Positions 9,449-21,365 of a DNA stretch of 64,000 nucleotides are shown piece by piece (positions within the stretch are counted from its first letter, which is position 1; each line of letters begins with the position of its first letter). The translations under genes and the position numbers were made by a program. The DNA is from Microthyrium microscopicum. Lineage: Eukaryota > Ascomycota > Dothideomycetes > Microthyriales > Microthyriaceae. The stretch is from positions 2,375,481 through 2,439,480 of the forward strand of contig MU004232.1 of the NCBI GenBank assembly GCA_010405405.1, written 5' to 3'. The notes under the pieces were generated by a model. The model saw only the letters and a list, made by a program, of their open reading frames with translations. It made no database searches and was not told the DNA's origin.

Positions 9449-10862
9449 TTAAATTTCCTTCTTTTTTTCGGCGTCACTTGCGTCACCGCTGGGCACGGGG
9501 TGGTCTTTACGCGTCCCCCACCAGACGCCGAATACTTGGACGGCTAGACAGCCTACTACGGCCATGGAGCTGGCATCTGTACTTGGATATACGTTCCATG
9601 CCCATTCTTGCAGCGCCCATACTCCATACACACCTACGGGTCCTACGCCGGCGCGCCAGAGAAGATAGGGAGTTGCCCACGCGATCCAGGAGTAGAATTG
9701 GTAGTGCAGACTGCGTGCGCAGAGCATACCTATGGCATTGGCGGTTAACAACGTGGTCATGATATAATCCGGGGTGATGCGCATTCCGATCCTATCGGCT
9801 GGTTCTGAGTCAGGGTCAGTAAGGAATAAGCGGATGGTAGCCTTGAGGGAGCGGCGAGATGGGGCTGTCCAACGAGTTGTCGCAAATACTAAAAGGATAG
9901 CGGCATGAAGTCCTAGCAGGGCGGTGGAGAATGGCGTGGAGAGGAAGATGGTCTCAGGGATGAAGCGCCAGTTTACCGTCCAGCGATAGAGGAATTGGCG
10001 GTTGAATTGGAAGGCATGAGAAAGATATGATTGCCAGTTGACCTTGACGAATTCGTAGGCGAATAAACCCTGCAGCGAAATTAGTGAATGCTTGATTTCT
10101 GGTACCAATGTGATATACCTGTGACTGTAGCATTATCAGACCTTGTGTGAACGATCTGTCTACACCGAGGCCCTGTAAGAAGATAAAGGCTAATCCAGGA
10201 ATGATCAATATGATATTCATCTTTACTCCAAGGCCGCAGGTGAAGCAAACAGATCCGAGATTCCAACTCTTCTTTTGATAGAAGTAAATGGCCGAAAACA
10301 TGAAAAGTACGGTAAAGCAGTCGTTAAACATCCGGAGCATAAAAATGCTATGCAGCCGCTTTGACATAACCAACAGCGGGAAGATATATGGCGGAGCCTT
10401 CGATTCCATTAGCAATGGTGACCTCGAAGAGTTGTTGTCAGACTCACCTTTGCGTTCCGATAACAGGACATTACAACACTCAGAGTAGTCAAATACAATC
10501 CCGCGAAAATGATCTGGCCAAGTAGGATATTCTCGCCTTCACCTGTGATGGCATACAAAGCTCGATAGATGTAGACATGAAGCCCAGGATACACCAACGG
10601 TCCAGTCGAGCCGGTGAGGTAGGCATAGTCTTGTTCTCCCTTTACGTATAGCTTAATATGCTGCATATAAGTTGTCCAGTCGATTTCTGTGTCTACGTTG
10701 ATATCTTAGCACGATAGTTTGTTGGCGCTTCGTCGACTTACAAGGGATTTTCCAGATAATTGCAGCGCATAGAAGAGCATCTAGCGCAAGTAATGTTCGA
10801 CCTATCCATCGGGACTGTTTTGGATCCTGAGCGATGCTCAAGACCTGATTTATTTGTTCCAT
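9449..10862 (-). CDS. ALG3: dolichyl-P-Man:Man5GlcNAc2-PP-dolichol alpha-1,3-mannosyltransferase
   Basis: Four exons are supported: 10862-10742, 10692-10448, 10397-10119 and 10069-9449, with introns of 49-50 nt (GTAAGT, GTGAGT and GTATAT donors). The product is 421 residues. The exon 1/2 junction recreates the hallmark IPYTEIDW; other ALG3 motifs include [48 protein letters not shown] and FSRQFLYRW-like [14 protein letters not shown]. The protein is hydrophobic, as expected for an ER multi-pass enzyme. It adds the first lumenal mannose to the lipid-linked oligosaccharide, using dolichyl-phosphate mannose. The C-terminal lysine run (AEKKKEI) resembles an ER-retrieval dilysine-type signal. The start at 10862 gives the expected N-terminal length. 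Confidence 0.92.
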
Positions 10863-11315
10863 GATGGGATTTGCTGTATTTGCGATAGAAGTTGTGGTAA
10901 GGGAGAAATGACATCTGGCGTTTCGGGTCGCGCTGGTTTGAGATGTTGGCGCCCCTGAACTTTGAAGTCGTATCAGGCCACTCAACACCAGTGGAACAAG
11001 CGATAATGTGAAACTCCAGAAATCATCTGCAGTTTAAATCTTCTGGAAATTCTAGCTAACAAAAGAAATACATTACATGACGAAGAAGAAAAGCGTACGT
11101 ATCACTGCTGAGAGCGATGTTATTAGTTCATCTTTTTTTTGTATTCAGCAGCACTGGCTTCTTTATTTCAAACATGGGCAATGATCAAGTGTATATACTT
11201 CTTCAAGCTCACTTCTAATTCACAGATTCCTAGCTTGATGGACATCTTGCCACCGCTTAAAAACAGCTCTATGATTACACTGGCGGCACATAGGATGCTC
11301 CCTTCCTTCACCATT
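10863..11315. other. intergenic between ALG3 and RIP1
   Basis: About 450 nt forming the ALG3 upstream region and the RIP1 3' flank. No supported feature. Confidence 0.4.
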
Positions 11316-12233
11316 CTAACCCACAACCAGCTGACCCTCTTCTGGGAAGTCGTACTCGGGTATTTCTAGATTAAGTGGTGCTGGGCCTCTTCGAATACGT
11401 CCGGAAATGTCGTAATGTGATCCGTGGCAGGGACAGAACCATCCACCGTAGTCACCAGCCTCACCTGCGATAGTTAGCAATATGTTTCGGGCACATGATA
11501 TTTCTGGCCTTGAGCTCACCTATCGGTACACAACCAAGATGTGTGCAGACACCTAGATCCATTAGTAATTGCTTCTTCTCAGACGCGAAGTCATCATACC
11601 AAGCATGACAAGCCACTCAGGCTTCTTCACTCGGTCAGAATCTGGTTGAGGGTCACGTAGAGATTCCCATTTTGCGCCCTCGGCTTCCTTAATTTCGTCC
11701 GCAGTTCGGTGGCGTATGAATACAGGCTTGCCTCGCCATTTTACGATAATCTAGCGTGTGTGAGCCTCCCTTGTATCAACCAAGAACTAGTGAATCATAC
11801 ATTTTTGCCTTCTGGAATTGCTGAAAGATCGATTTCGACTTTAGCCATGGCCAAAACGTCGGCAGAGGCAGCCATATTTTGCAAGAAGTCAACAACGGTA
11901 GCCTTGGCTCCCATTGCACTCAACTAGACATCCGTTAGCTACGCCTGGCTGGAACTAATACACCAAGCAAAGTATTCTGCTCAGTTTCGTGGAAACCCAT
12001 ACAGCACCAAAAGAGCCCGCCATCAGGTATTGAAACGTCTTGTTCTCATTCTCGCCGCCTTTGCTCTTGTAAGCATCGAAGCTGGGGATCTTGGTCGTGT
12101 CCCATGTTGGATATGAGGTGGATTGAGCGCGGTTTTGGGAGAGAGCGGCGGTGGCAGGAGCACGGAGGGCCGGTAACCGCTGTCTCGCACATGCGCGGAC
12201 AGCCTGGCTGGCCGTTGAGGTCAGAGGAGGCAT
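11316..12233 (-). CDS. RIP1: Rieske iron-sulfur subunit of cytochrome bc1 complex
   Basis: Five exons join in phase: 12233-12003, 11923-11801, 11750-11600, 11552-11520 and 11464-11316 (228 aa). The N terminus is an Arg/Ala-rich mitochondrial presequence ([20 protein letters not shown]). A membrane anchor spans the exon 1/2 junction ([11 protein letters not shown] then [14 protein letters not shown]). The Rieske centre is complete: CTHLGC (box I, split across exons 3-5 with VPIG) and CPCHGSHYD (box II), giving two Cys and two His ligands for the 2Fe-2S cluster, followed by [14 protein letters not shown]. The protein transfers electrons from ubiquinol to cytochrome c1. The exon carrying CTHLGC is only 33 nt. 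The N terminus before the presequence is set by ATG at 12233. Confidence 0.95.
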
Positions 12234-12861
12234 GAGGGAGGCGTGAGAGGGCGAGTTGGGGGTAATTGAGGTCGTCGATGGCAAAAGACTTTCTGGAGCT
12301 CTCAAAGTCGATGGCCAAAAGGCGAGTCTTGGCGGGCCAATTGGGATCGGCCCGAAAAATTCCTTGAGATTGGGCGCTAAGGCTGCAAGGCTGCAAGAGA
12401 TCACCAATTGGATAAAATCTAAATCTAACGGCACTTCTCTTGGCTGGAAGACAAGCTGGATTTCACATTGAACTCCCAGACTGAATATCTCCCCGTTGAA
12501 CAAAACATGCTGAAATCCAGTGTACAATATGCTCCCGAGGGGATTTGGGAAGGTGCAACGAACTGGCGCCTGCCGGCAATGGAAGCCTCTTCCACCTCAA
12601 GCTCCACGCGACGACGACGCGTCTAGAAACTAAACGGCCTCCAGTCAGAATTGCAACTTGATATCTCCAACACCCCGCAGGCCTTAATCTATAAATTCAT
12701 CTCAGTCTGCTGCGCCCTTTTCACGAATTTCAGTCAAAAGCTTCAGAGCATCTGTCGTTCCTACAGTCAAGCTGACGCCCCTGCGGTCTCCGCGCTGTAA
12801 CTGAAGTCCCTTTTGGGACACCGAACACCGACAAGAATTGTGACCGAACAACTGGTTCAAA
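12234..12861. promoter_or_regulatory. shared divergent promoter region, RIP1 / macrodomain gene
   Basis: About 630 nt separate the two divergent start codons. The left 300 nt are open on the minus strand but upstream of the mitochondrial presequence, so they are read as 5' UTR or promoter. No specific site is claimed. Confidence 0.4.
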
Positions 12862-13863
12862 ATGGCTCAGGCCGCAAAGAATCCTGCTCTTAAGCAGACT
12901 ACACTGGCCTTCTCTCCACGTCATGAATCTGACAAGAGAACCTATCCTACAACATCAAGTAATCAAGCCGGCGATAAGTCCAACCACAACAAGACCAAGA
13001 TAGCATACATCCTGGATGCTCAAACACAAATACCTGCAAAACGGAAGATAGATGATTCTCTCGATAGAGATTCCACAGGCCACATTTCCGACCAAGCACC
13101 TAGCCAAAAACGGAAAATGAGCGAACCTGTTGATTCTACGTTGGCGGACGAGACGGATAAAGCTGGAGCGAACCAGCAACAACAGATCACTTCCAACGAT
13201 CTTGTCAATCCCACTTCGACAGAACAACCCTCAGGAATAACCAAGGCCAATGGTTATGTCGACTCGACTCTGGTTCAATCGACTCACGGGATCAAAATTA
13301 CTGTCCAGCCGATGGATTTGTTTGCTGCACCAGAGAACTCGATATTAATGCATGCATGCAACTGTCAAGGAGATTGGGGTGGCGGTATTGCGTTGGCCTT
13401 CAAAAAGATATACCCAAACGCTTACCAGTTCCAACGAGATTATTGCTTGCGATTCGTCAGCGCCAAAACCAGTCAACAATTGGTCGGAACTGCGCTACTG
13501 ATACCACCTATGGACTCTGGAAATAAGCACTTCATCGGCTGCCTCTTCACCAGTCATCGATATGGTCGGGCGAAAGACTCTCCCGAAAAGATCCTGGAAT
13601 CTACAAAACCAGCAGTGGAGGCTATGTTTACGGTCATCAACAAGTGGAATGAGCGACATGAACCAGAAGAACAGTGTCAATATATGTACATGTGCAAAAT
13701 CAACTCTGGGCTGTTCAACGTGCCCTGGGAAAGCACCCAGGAGATCATCGAGGAACTGGACATGGAATTGAAAGGCGTCGCACGAGAGATCCTAGTTGCG
13801 GATGATATTCAGAAAGGTAAAAAGAAGAAGAACGTCAAGTTCATTCGGAAGCGGCACGATTAG
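12862..13863 (+). CDS. macrodomain protein, Poa1-like ADP-ribose 1''-phosphate phosphatase
   Basis: A single exon of 333 codons starts at ATG 12862. Residues 1-135 are low-complexity and polar, with a KRK nuclear-type signal (SQKRKMSEPV). Residues about 140-315 form a macrodomain of the Poa1 class: ITVQPMDLFAAPENSILMHA, then the ADP-ribose loop NCQGDWGGGIALAFKKIYP, KHFIGCLFTSHRYG and NSGLFNVPWE. The glycine-rich loop and the conserved NxGxFxxPW-like motif are intact. Family members remove the phosphate of ADP-ribose-1''-phosphate, a by-product of tRNA splicing, or remove ADP-ribose from proteins. The long N-terminal extension is larger than in yeast Poa1, so the nuclear role is inference. Confidence 0.85.
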   Translation: MAQAAKNPALKQTTLAFSPRHESDKRTYPTTSSNQAGDKSNHNKTKIAYILDAQTQIPAKRKIDDSLDRDSTGHISDQAPSQKRKMSEPVDSTLADETDKAGANQQQQITSNDLVNPTSTEQPSGITKANGYVDSTLVQSTHGIKITVQPMDLFAAPENSILMHACNCQGDWGGGIALAFKKIYPNAYQFQRDYCLRFVSAKTSQQLVGTALLIPPMDSGNKHFIGCLFTSHRYGRAKDSPEKILESTKPAVEAMFTVINKWNERHEPEEQCQYMYMCKINSGLFNVPWESTQEIIEELDMELKGVAREILVADDIQKGKKKKNVKFIRKRHD

Positions 13864-13939
13864 TCCTTTGCAGCCTACGAATGCCATGGCTCTGTATATA
13901 GGTTTGTTGCTGTTTGGCTACAAATGTACTCTATTGGAT

Positions 13940-15524
13940 CTATGAATCTGTACACTTGTCAAATTTATCCCTGGACTCAAAGTTCACTTCCGCCTTGTTC
14001 TTGTCGCCAATTTTGATCACAGTCGGTTCTACATTAGGTTAGCCTCACTGATTATTGTCTAGAGTTAGCGATAAACTTACTTGAAGGGTCGTACATTGGC
14101 CAACCGAGCTTGTTCAAACCTTCCTTGGGATCCTTCGCAAACTCAGTCCACGCCAGCATCATGAGATTGGCCAGATGTCTCTCTTCTTCTGTGCTCTCTC
14201 GTCGATCGACCTGACCAAACACTAGAGCCAACTCAGAGCCATGACCTGCACCTGGTGTCTGGTCGTTTGGACTCCATTGTCCAGCATACACATAGCGCCA
14301 GGCGTTGACGCCAGCTTTGCGATATGCTTGTGCCTCAGCATCCGTAGGACAACCATCTTTCTCTGGAGGTCGGAACGAATCCGGTAGTGTTTGACCTCTC
14401 GCTTGGGCAAGCTTCAAGTAAAATCCACGCTCATAGTTTGTATTTCCGACAAGCAAAGGCTGACAAATTAGTATATCATCTCTCGTTAGAGTTTAATGAC
14501 TCACCAAATGGGCAAAGTTTCCTTCAGCTCTTCGCTTGTTGTAATCGGGCATAACACTTATACCATCGTAGCTAGGACCGAAGCCTCCAGCACCCAAGTT
14601 AGGTGTGACTCCCCGTCGCTCAATCGAATCAAGAATGTCTTCCCACTTCTTCGTCCTCATGCAAGGCATTGTCTTCTCGCCAGCTTCTTCACCTCCACAG
14701 CCTAGTTTCTGGCTAGCCTGGAACCAGCCGGAGGAAGCATTCACTGTTGGTGTTGCTGGATTGCTAGCCAAACCTGACTCTGCGATGAGTCCGTAAACGA
14801 TGGGATCCTTTGCATATGCAAACGAGTACATATCAACAGACGCGCTTCCAGCAGATTGTCCGAACAGGATCATTCGCTTAGGATCGCCACCAAAAGCCGC
14901 GATGCTACTATTGTCAGCATATAACCATAGTATAATCATTCGAAGAACTAACTTGTCTCTAATCCACTCAATAGCAAGCCGCTGATCGAGCAGCGCAGGA
15001 TTCTTTTCCTTCAACCAAGGAGCGCGTGGGAATCCAAAGATGTTGGTCCGGTAATTCATGCTAACGAGAACAACATCGTTATCATCAGCTAGTCGAGCAC
15101 CATCGTACAAAATGTCGCTGGTCTTTCCCATACCAAAGCCGCCTCCGTAAACCCAGATCATGACTGCCTTGGCCTTCTCGCCAGTTTGGGGCTTGGTCCA
15201 GACGTTGAGTGTGAGACAATCTTCGCCAGCTGTAGCATTTGCGCTTCGATCGGCCGGACCTCCAATGTTCTCAGGGCAGTTCTTTCCATATTTCGTTCCG
15301 TCGATGGGCTTGCTGCCAGTGAATGCCTTGGGTGGTGCAAATCTCAGGTCACCGACTGGTGGTTGGGCAAAGGGGATTCCGAGATACTCTGATACATCTG
15401 GCTTCCAACTTGACGCATGTCCTGTGACTGGACCACTTTTGGTATCGACTTTCTGGCCAATTGACCAAGTTGGCTTGGCGATGGCTAAAGAGCCCAAGCT
15501 CGCAATCAGCACAATGGACTTCAT
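13940..15524 (-). CDS. secreted type-B carboxylesterase/lipase, 480 aa
   Basis: Four exons: 15524-14953, 14907-14505, 14459-14081 and 14028-13940, with introns of 45-52 nt. The start at 15524 puts a signal peptide first (MKSIVLIASLGSLAIA); an in-frame ATG eight codons upstream is possible. Type-B carboxylesterase landmarks are EYLGIPFAQPPVGDLRF, EDCLTLNVW, the oxyanion loop YGGGFGMG, and the nucleophile elbow FGQSAGSASVD with catalytic Ser. A later PSYDG segment probably supplies the acid and GAGHGSELALVFG the His. The junction exon 1/2 recreates WIRDNSIAAFGGDP, confirming splicing. It hydrolyses ester bonds outside the cell; the substrate cannot be told from sequence. It converges with the macrodomain gene, 76 nt apart. 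Confidence 0.9.
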
Positions 15525-16234
15525 TATTCCTATTGTATGATTCGACAAAAATTTACATTCTCGGGGGATTACTTCTACATATATGTTGTCTCATAAGTAG
15601 ACACTGAGAGAACTAGTACAGGTACTAGTAAAAAAATACTAGATGAATAATCTATCCAAGGCATTATTGAGATCGATTTCTCCCGGGGTGCCGAAACAGG
15701 TCAACAGCTCGACAGACTTGTCAACGTTGTAGTACTATGCACTGGACTGTAGATTGAAGTTTATAGTGAAATAGACACTGTTATAGCTTCATGGCTATAG
15801 CGTGAAGCGGCCAGGCAATTTACCTCGGTTGGGTTACCTGTTCCGTGCCAATTAGCCATGTCCTGATAAATTCAGGTACCCGCACAGTCCAACACGGTCT
15901 ATTTATTTCAATAGCCAAATGGCCCAAAGAATCATTGTAGTAATACTCGTCGACATAGAATTAAGTTAGCGGTGATTGGTTAGAAATAGAGAAGGCTGAG
16001 AACGCGGGACAAGGCTGAGATGCGGCAAAGGTGAAGCAGGGCCCGGCCACGGCCGCACGCTAATGAATTGCACCATTCTGTCACACGGAAACTTTTTTGG
16101 TTCTTCGCCATTATTCATGATTCACCAGTTACTCCACTCTTCTTCTTCCTTTTATGTCCCAATGGCTGGGTAGATATCGTCCTCTACACTCCCTCCAGCT
16201 TCTCTCATCTGTTTAACTCTTCATTTTCTTTGTC
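15525..16234. promoter_or_regulatory. divergent upstream region, esterase / sulfite reductase
   Basis: About 710 nt between divergent start codons. It contains an 18-bp palindrome near the esterase (15612-15629) and a GC-rich patch near 16040-16060 (CGGCCACGGCCG). I see no convincing sulfur-regulator site. Confidence 0.4.
15612..15629. repeat. 18-bp perfect palindrome
   Basis: ACTAGTAC and GTACTAGT are separated by AG. It sits about 90 nt upstream of the esterase start, so it could bind a dimeric regulator; this is inference. Confidence 0.5.
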
Positions 16235-19200
16235 ATGGCAAACGGCGTAGAATCGCAGAATGCCCTCGGCGCAAGAGGTATGCTAGCTACCCCACACAAT
16301 TCATCCCAGCCAGTTCTTGATATTGCTACACAAGCCATGAATATCTTGAAGATTTACTAATTAGAGTATAGTTGCTGAAATAGCATACCAATGCAGTGAT
16401 GTTGTTGTATCAGTACAGCCAACACTTGCTACCGAGTCCGCTTTCTCTACTCAACTCCAAGCTTTAGCTGAAGGACAAGCCGTCAGTCGCGTTTCTCGCA
16501 AACCTGCGGAGGTCTGTTAGAATCATATCTTTGGATAGCAATCAATGTATACTGACAATTGGTTAGGTTATCCACGTTAGAAACAATGCCGATCCGTTGC
16601 TTTCAGTATTTCGACCCATTCGAGAAGGCAAATTGACATCGGTCACTACATCGTCTTCTATTCTCTTACGCGCCATCCCACATTTATACAAGTTGGCCAA
16701 TTACCCTGTTGTCATTCATGTAGCGTTGGAACCATCACAATACCCGGATTACTCGAACATTACCGCTATAAGAAACTGCGGATTCACCTTTTTGCAATCG
16801 TCAACAGCGGAAGATGTTCAAGATATTGGGATCAGTGCTCATGCATTGGCTATAAAGTCCGGCAAAGGAGTGATTCACTTTTTCAATCTCGCAAATGGAC
16901 AGCAGGAAGCCATTGAGCCTCTGGATCCCCAAGCGCTAGAGATTGTGGACCTCGACACTGCACATTTATTCCAATCCAAGAAGTCGAGCGAATCTGCGAT
17001 ATACGTTGACGAGGGAAGACAAGCCAATCTCACCATAATCGGCGGACCAGATCGGGATACTCCAGCAATTACTCAGCCAGCGACCAACGGGACTAATGGA
17101 ACCAACGGAACCAATGGCCACAAAGCACCTCAGTCTAAAGCGCCAGGAATTTCACACGAATCTTCTGTAGCATCATCAAATCGCGCAAGCAGCGTAAGCA
17201 CAGATCAAGATGCGACTTCAGAAGCTACTTCTGTCGAACCAATAACTATTCGACCAGTCACATCGGAGGACATCTACCAAATTCTCACTACTACCTGGTC
17301 TCGGCTGAGTGCCATCACAGGTAGAAGCTACGCACCCTTCGAATATCATGGCCCAGGCGATGCAGAAGTTGTAATCTTGGTTTTCGGTGGCGATGAGGCC
17401 GAGTTTAGTTCCGCAATCAAGAGCTCTTCATTGGGCAAGGTTGGTATCCTTACCATTCGACTTTATCGACCATGGCTAGGAGCAAAATTGGCCGCAGTCC
17501 TGCCAAAGACGGCCAAGAAGGTTGCTGTGCTCGAACAAATTAGGCGAAAGACTACCAAATGGGGTCCTCTATTCTTAGACACTTTACAGTCTGTACGCTC
17601 GGCAGGTGGTTCGCCTCTGGAGATTGTGGGCTACCAGCTAGGCCACGTCCACCAAGCCTCCATACCGCAAGCCCTCAAGATTGTAACTGATAACATTCAA
17701 CAAGAAAAGCCTGCACAAAATGTGGTAATTGGTAGCGTGGACGGTCCACAGGAAACCTCTACAGCAGTCGCTCAGCCCCAAGTCGAGAATGCCTACATGA
17801 AAGTTCTCAGTCAACTATTTGGTCACCGATTATACATTGCCAACCAACTCGGAGCAGAGAGTACTGGCGTTTCGACAGAGGTCACAGCAACTCCAGAATA
17901 CGGCTTTGGTGCTTTGACTGCACGCATCGAGCGCCGACAGCGTCTTGTGAAGCAAGTGGAAGGTGCTCTCGCGGAGAACAAATTTTCCTCAAAAAAGCCC
18001 GTTGACGTGCTATCGAAGTGGCTCGTAAACTCTGAGAACTCTGACCAGTCGAATGAGCTGGCATCGGAGGTTATTTCCAGCCTAACTGCCGATAAATCTC
18101 CAGTCGCGTCACAACTTCTTGGCGAAAAATCACATTTTTATAAAGAGTCACAATGGCTTATTGGATCCGATGCCTGGTCATACGATTTGGGTAACTCTGG
18201 TGTTCACCATGTCATTGCCTCTGGGGCAAACGTAAACATGCTCATTATCGACTCGACCCCATACTCCAAACGTGCAGCTATCAATGCTGAGCAACGCAAG
18301 AAAGATATCGGTCTTTATGCCATGAACTTTGGCAATGCCTACGTTGCTTCAGTTGCTGTCTACAGCTCCTACACGCAGGTGCTAGAAGCTATGATCGAAG
18401 CTGACCAATTCAAGGGTCCTTCGATCGTTCTAGCCTATCTGCCATATAACAAGGAGGATGAGAGTCCCCTGACGATACTGCAAGAGACCAAGAACGCTGT
18501 GGATATTGGATATTGGCCGCTGTACCGCTGGAATCCACATCCAGAAAAGCCAGAGGACCGCTTCCATCTCGATTCAGAGCGACTAAAGAAGGAGGTTGAG
18601 GACTTTTTGCGGAGAGATAATTATCTCACTCAGGTTATGCGACGTCATCCAGAGTTTGCAAACAATCTTTCTGGGTCATACGGCTCCGAAGTACGAAGCT
18701 TGCAGAAGCGGAGGGCTAAGGATGCCTATGAACAACTTCTCGAAGGGCTAGCCGGCGCCCCAATGACGGTACTTTTCGCTTCAGACAACGGCAATGCTGA
18801 AAACTTGGCCAAGAGGTTAGGCAATCGAGGCAAAGCGAGAGGACTCAAGACTATTGTCATGGCCATGGACGATTACCCAATGGAAGATTTATATTCCGAG
18901 GAGAACGTTGTCATGCTTTCAAGTACAGCTGGTCAGGGTGAATTCCCACAAAATGGTCGCAGTTTCTGGGAGGCTGTTAAAAACTCGACAGATCTTGACC
19001 TGGCTACCGTCAACTTTGCAGTATTTGCGCTTGGTGATAGCCATTATTGGCCACGGAAGGAAGACAAGATCTATTACAACAAGCCAGGAAAAGATCTACA
19101 CAACCGTCTCGTAACTCTAGGCGGCTCGCCGTTGACTGACTGCGGTCTCGGCGATGATCAAGATCCAGATGGCTTCCAAACTGGTTATGCAGATTGGGAG

Positions 19201-21037
19201 GCACTTTTGTGGAAAGCGCTGGGTGTTGATAAAGTTGAAGGCTTACCAGATGAGCCTCCACCAATTACCAACGAAGATATCAAGATTGAATCCAACTTCC
19301 TCCGAGGCACAATCAAAGAAGGCCTTGAAGACACTACAACTGGTGCAATCTCCGCCAGCGATCAGCAACTTACAAAGTTCCACGGCACTTATATGCAGGA
19401 CGATCGAGATCTTCGCGACGAACGCAAAGAACAAGGCTTGGAGCCAGCATATTCGTTCATGATCCGGTGTCGACTTGCTGGAGGTATTTCAACTCCTCAG
19501 CAATGGATCCAGATGGATGATATCAGCACTGAGCTAGGCAACCAAACCATGAAGCTCACCACTCGACAAACCTTCCAGTTCCATGGCGTAGTCAAGGGCA
19601 AGCTACGACCTGCCATGCAAGCTATCAACCGAGCTCTAATGACGACTATCGCCGCCTGTGGTGATGTCAACCGAAATGTCATGTGTAGCAGTCTCCCACA
19701 AGCATCCAAATATCACTCAGAAGTATGGGCAGTATCACAGAAAATATCCGATCATCTCCTACCATCCACAACGGCTTATCACGAAATATGGCTACAAGAA
19801 GAGAACGGCTCAAAGACTCAAGTTGCCGGCAATGCCATTGTAGACCATGAGCCAATGTATGGCCCAACCTACCTCCCTCGAAAGTTCAAAATCACCATCG
19901 CCATCCCTCCTCACAACGACACCGATGTGTACGCCCACGACATCGGTCTAATTGCCATCAAAGGCTCTGATGGCCATCTCAAAGGCTTCAACCTTCTCGC
20001 CGGCGGCGGCATGGGCGTAACGCACAACAATAAGAAGACCTATCCGCAAGTAGGCCGCATGTTCGGCTACGTGCCCAAAGATGTCGTACATCTAGCCTGC
20101 GAAAAGATCATGCTCGTCCAGCGCGACAACGGCGACCGCAAAAACCGCAAACACGCCCGTCTAAAGTACACCATCGACGATATGGGACTGGACGTTTTCA
20201 TCAGCGCCGTCGAAGCCCTTCTGCCCTTCAAGTTCGAGCCACCCAAACCCTTCAAGTTCGCCAGCAACATTGACACGTTCGGCTGGCAAAAGGACGAAAA
20301 TGGGTTGAACCACTTCACCTTCTTCATCGAGAACGGCCGTATCGAGGACACGCCTGACTTTGCCATGAAAACCGGCCTTCGCGAAATCGCCAAAGTCCTC
20401 AAAGGCGAGTTCCGTCTAACAGGAAACCAGCATCTCATCGTGTCCAACGTGGCTGATGCAGGTCTCCCCGCCATTAAAAAGCTTATGAAGAAATATAAGC
20501 TCGACAACACCAATTTCTCCGGCCTCCGCCTCTCATCGTCCGCTTGCGTAGCCTTCCCAACCTGTGGTCTCGCCATGGCCGAATCAGAGCGCTATCTCCC
20601 CGAACTCATCACAAAACTGGAGTCTACTCTCGAGGAAGCTGGTCTCCGTCAAGACAGCATTGTAATGCGCATGACAGGTTGTCCAAACGGATGTGCAAGA
20701 CCGTGGCTGGCAGAAGTCGCATTCGTGGGCAAAGCGTTTGGCGCGTACAACATGTACCTTGGCGGTGGATATCATGGACAGCGGCTGAATAAGCTGTATC
20801 GTTCAAGTATCAAGGAAGATGAGATCTTGGAGATTATGAAGCCGCTGATTGGACGGTATGCGAAGGAGCGGGAGGAGGGTGAGCGATTCGGAGATTTCTG
20901 TATTCGCATTGGAATGATTGTGGCTACCAAGGAGGGCCGGGATTTCCATGATAATGCAAGTTGTGACACTATCCTAATCTAGAACGCTTTGCTAACCTTT
21001 ATTTCAGACTGCGGAAGTTGAAGAGGACGATGAGTAA
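16235..21037 (+). CDS. MET5: sulfite reductase [NADPH] hemoprotein beta component, 1519 aa
   Basis: Four exons: 16235-16277, 16372-16511, 16567-20955 and 21008-21037. The protein runs as: N-terminal pyruvate-ferredoxin-oxidoreductase-like part (residues 1-750), a flavodoxin-like domain (about 779-932, opening TVLFASDNGNAENLAKRL and carrying STAGQGEFP), and a sulfite reductase catalytic domain (about 1005-1486). The siroheme/4Fe-4S ligands are intact as ACVAFPTC and TGCPNGCARPW (C-x5-C and C-x3-C). This architecture is that of fungal Met5/Ecm17 (about 1440-1500 aa), which reduces sulfite to sulfide together with Met10. A short Asn-Gly-Thr repeat lies in a linker near residue 221. The last intron is of GC-AG type, and splicing it gives an acidic tail TAEVEEDDE. 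Confidence 0.94.
17086..17118 (+). repeat. 9-nt coding minisatellite (Asn-Gly-Thr)
   Basis: About 3.7 copies of a 9-nt unit (AACGGAACC with small variations) encode NGTNGTNGTNG in a linker of the sulfite reductase. Repeat number is likely variable between strains. Confidence 0.7.
20956..21007 (+). other. GC-AG intron in MET5
   Basis: The donor is GCAAGT after HDN, the branch site GCTAACC and the acceptor TTTCAG, 52 nt in all. Splicing adds TAEVEEDDE and a stop. Without splicing the frame ends 27 nt into the intron, and use of the nearby GT leads to an early stop. Confidence 0.75.
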
Positions 21038-21365
21038 AGCAGAGTGGTGTTGCTGGAATTATGATAGTACGACTATGACGGGTATGATAATGGTATAAGC
21101 CGCATTTGAGTTGATTTAAGTATATAGATTATTTGTTGTAGGTAGGCGAACTGAAAAGGCGTAGCGGTAGAATTGATAGGAGTCGTTTCTTGTCTTCTCT
21201 CTCATATACTTTTGGATATATTACAAGCTGCATCATGCCTTTATCTGCGGCTTCAGCTCCAATAGTTTCAATGTCCAATGCATCGTTGCTGTATGATACA
21301 CCACATTTTAACGCCTCATTCAATCAAAAGTGCTCGCTAACCAATCGACAACGCTTCTGTGGTAT
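21038..21365. other. convergent 3' region MET5 / RCF2
   Basis: About 330 nt between two stop codons of converging genes. It presumably holds both 3' UTRs; nothing else is visible. Confidence 0.5.
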
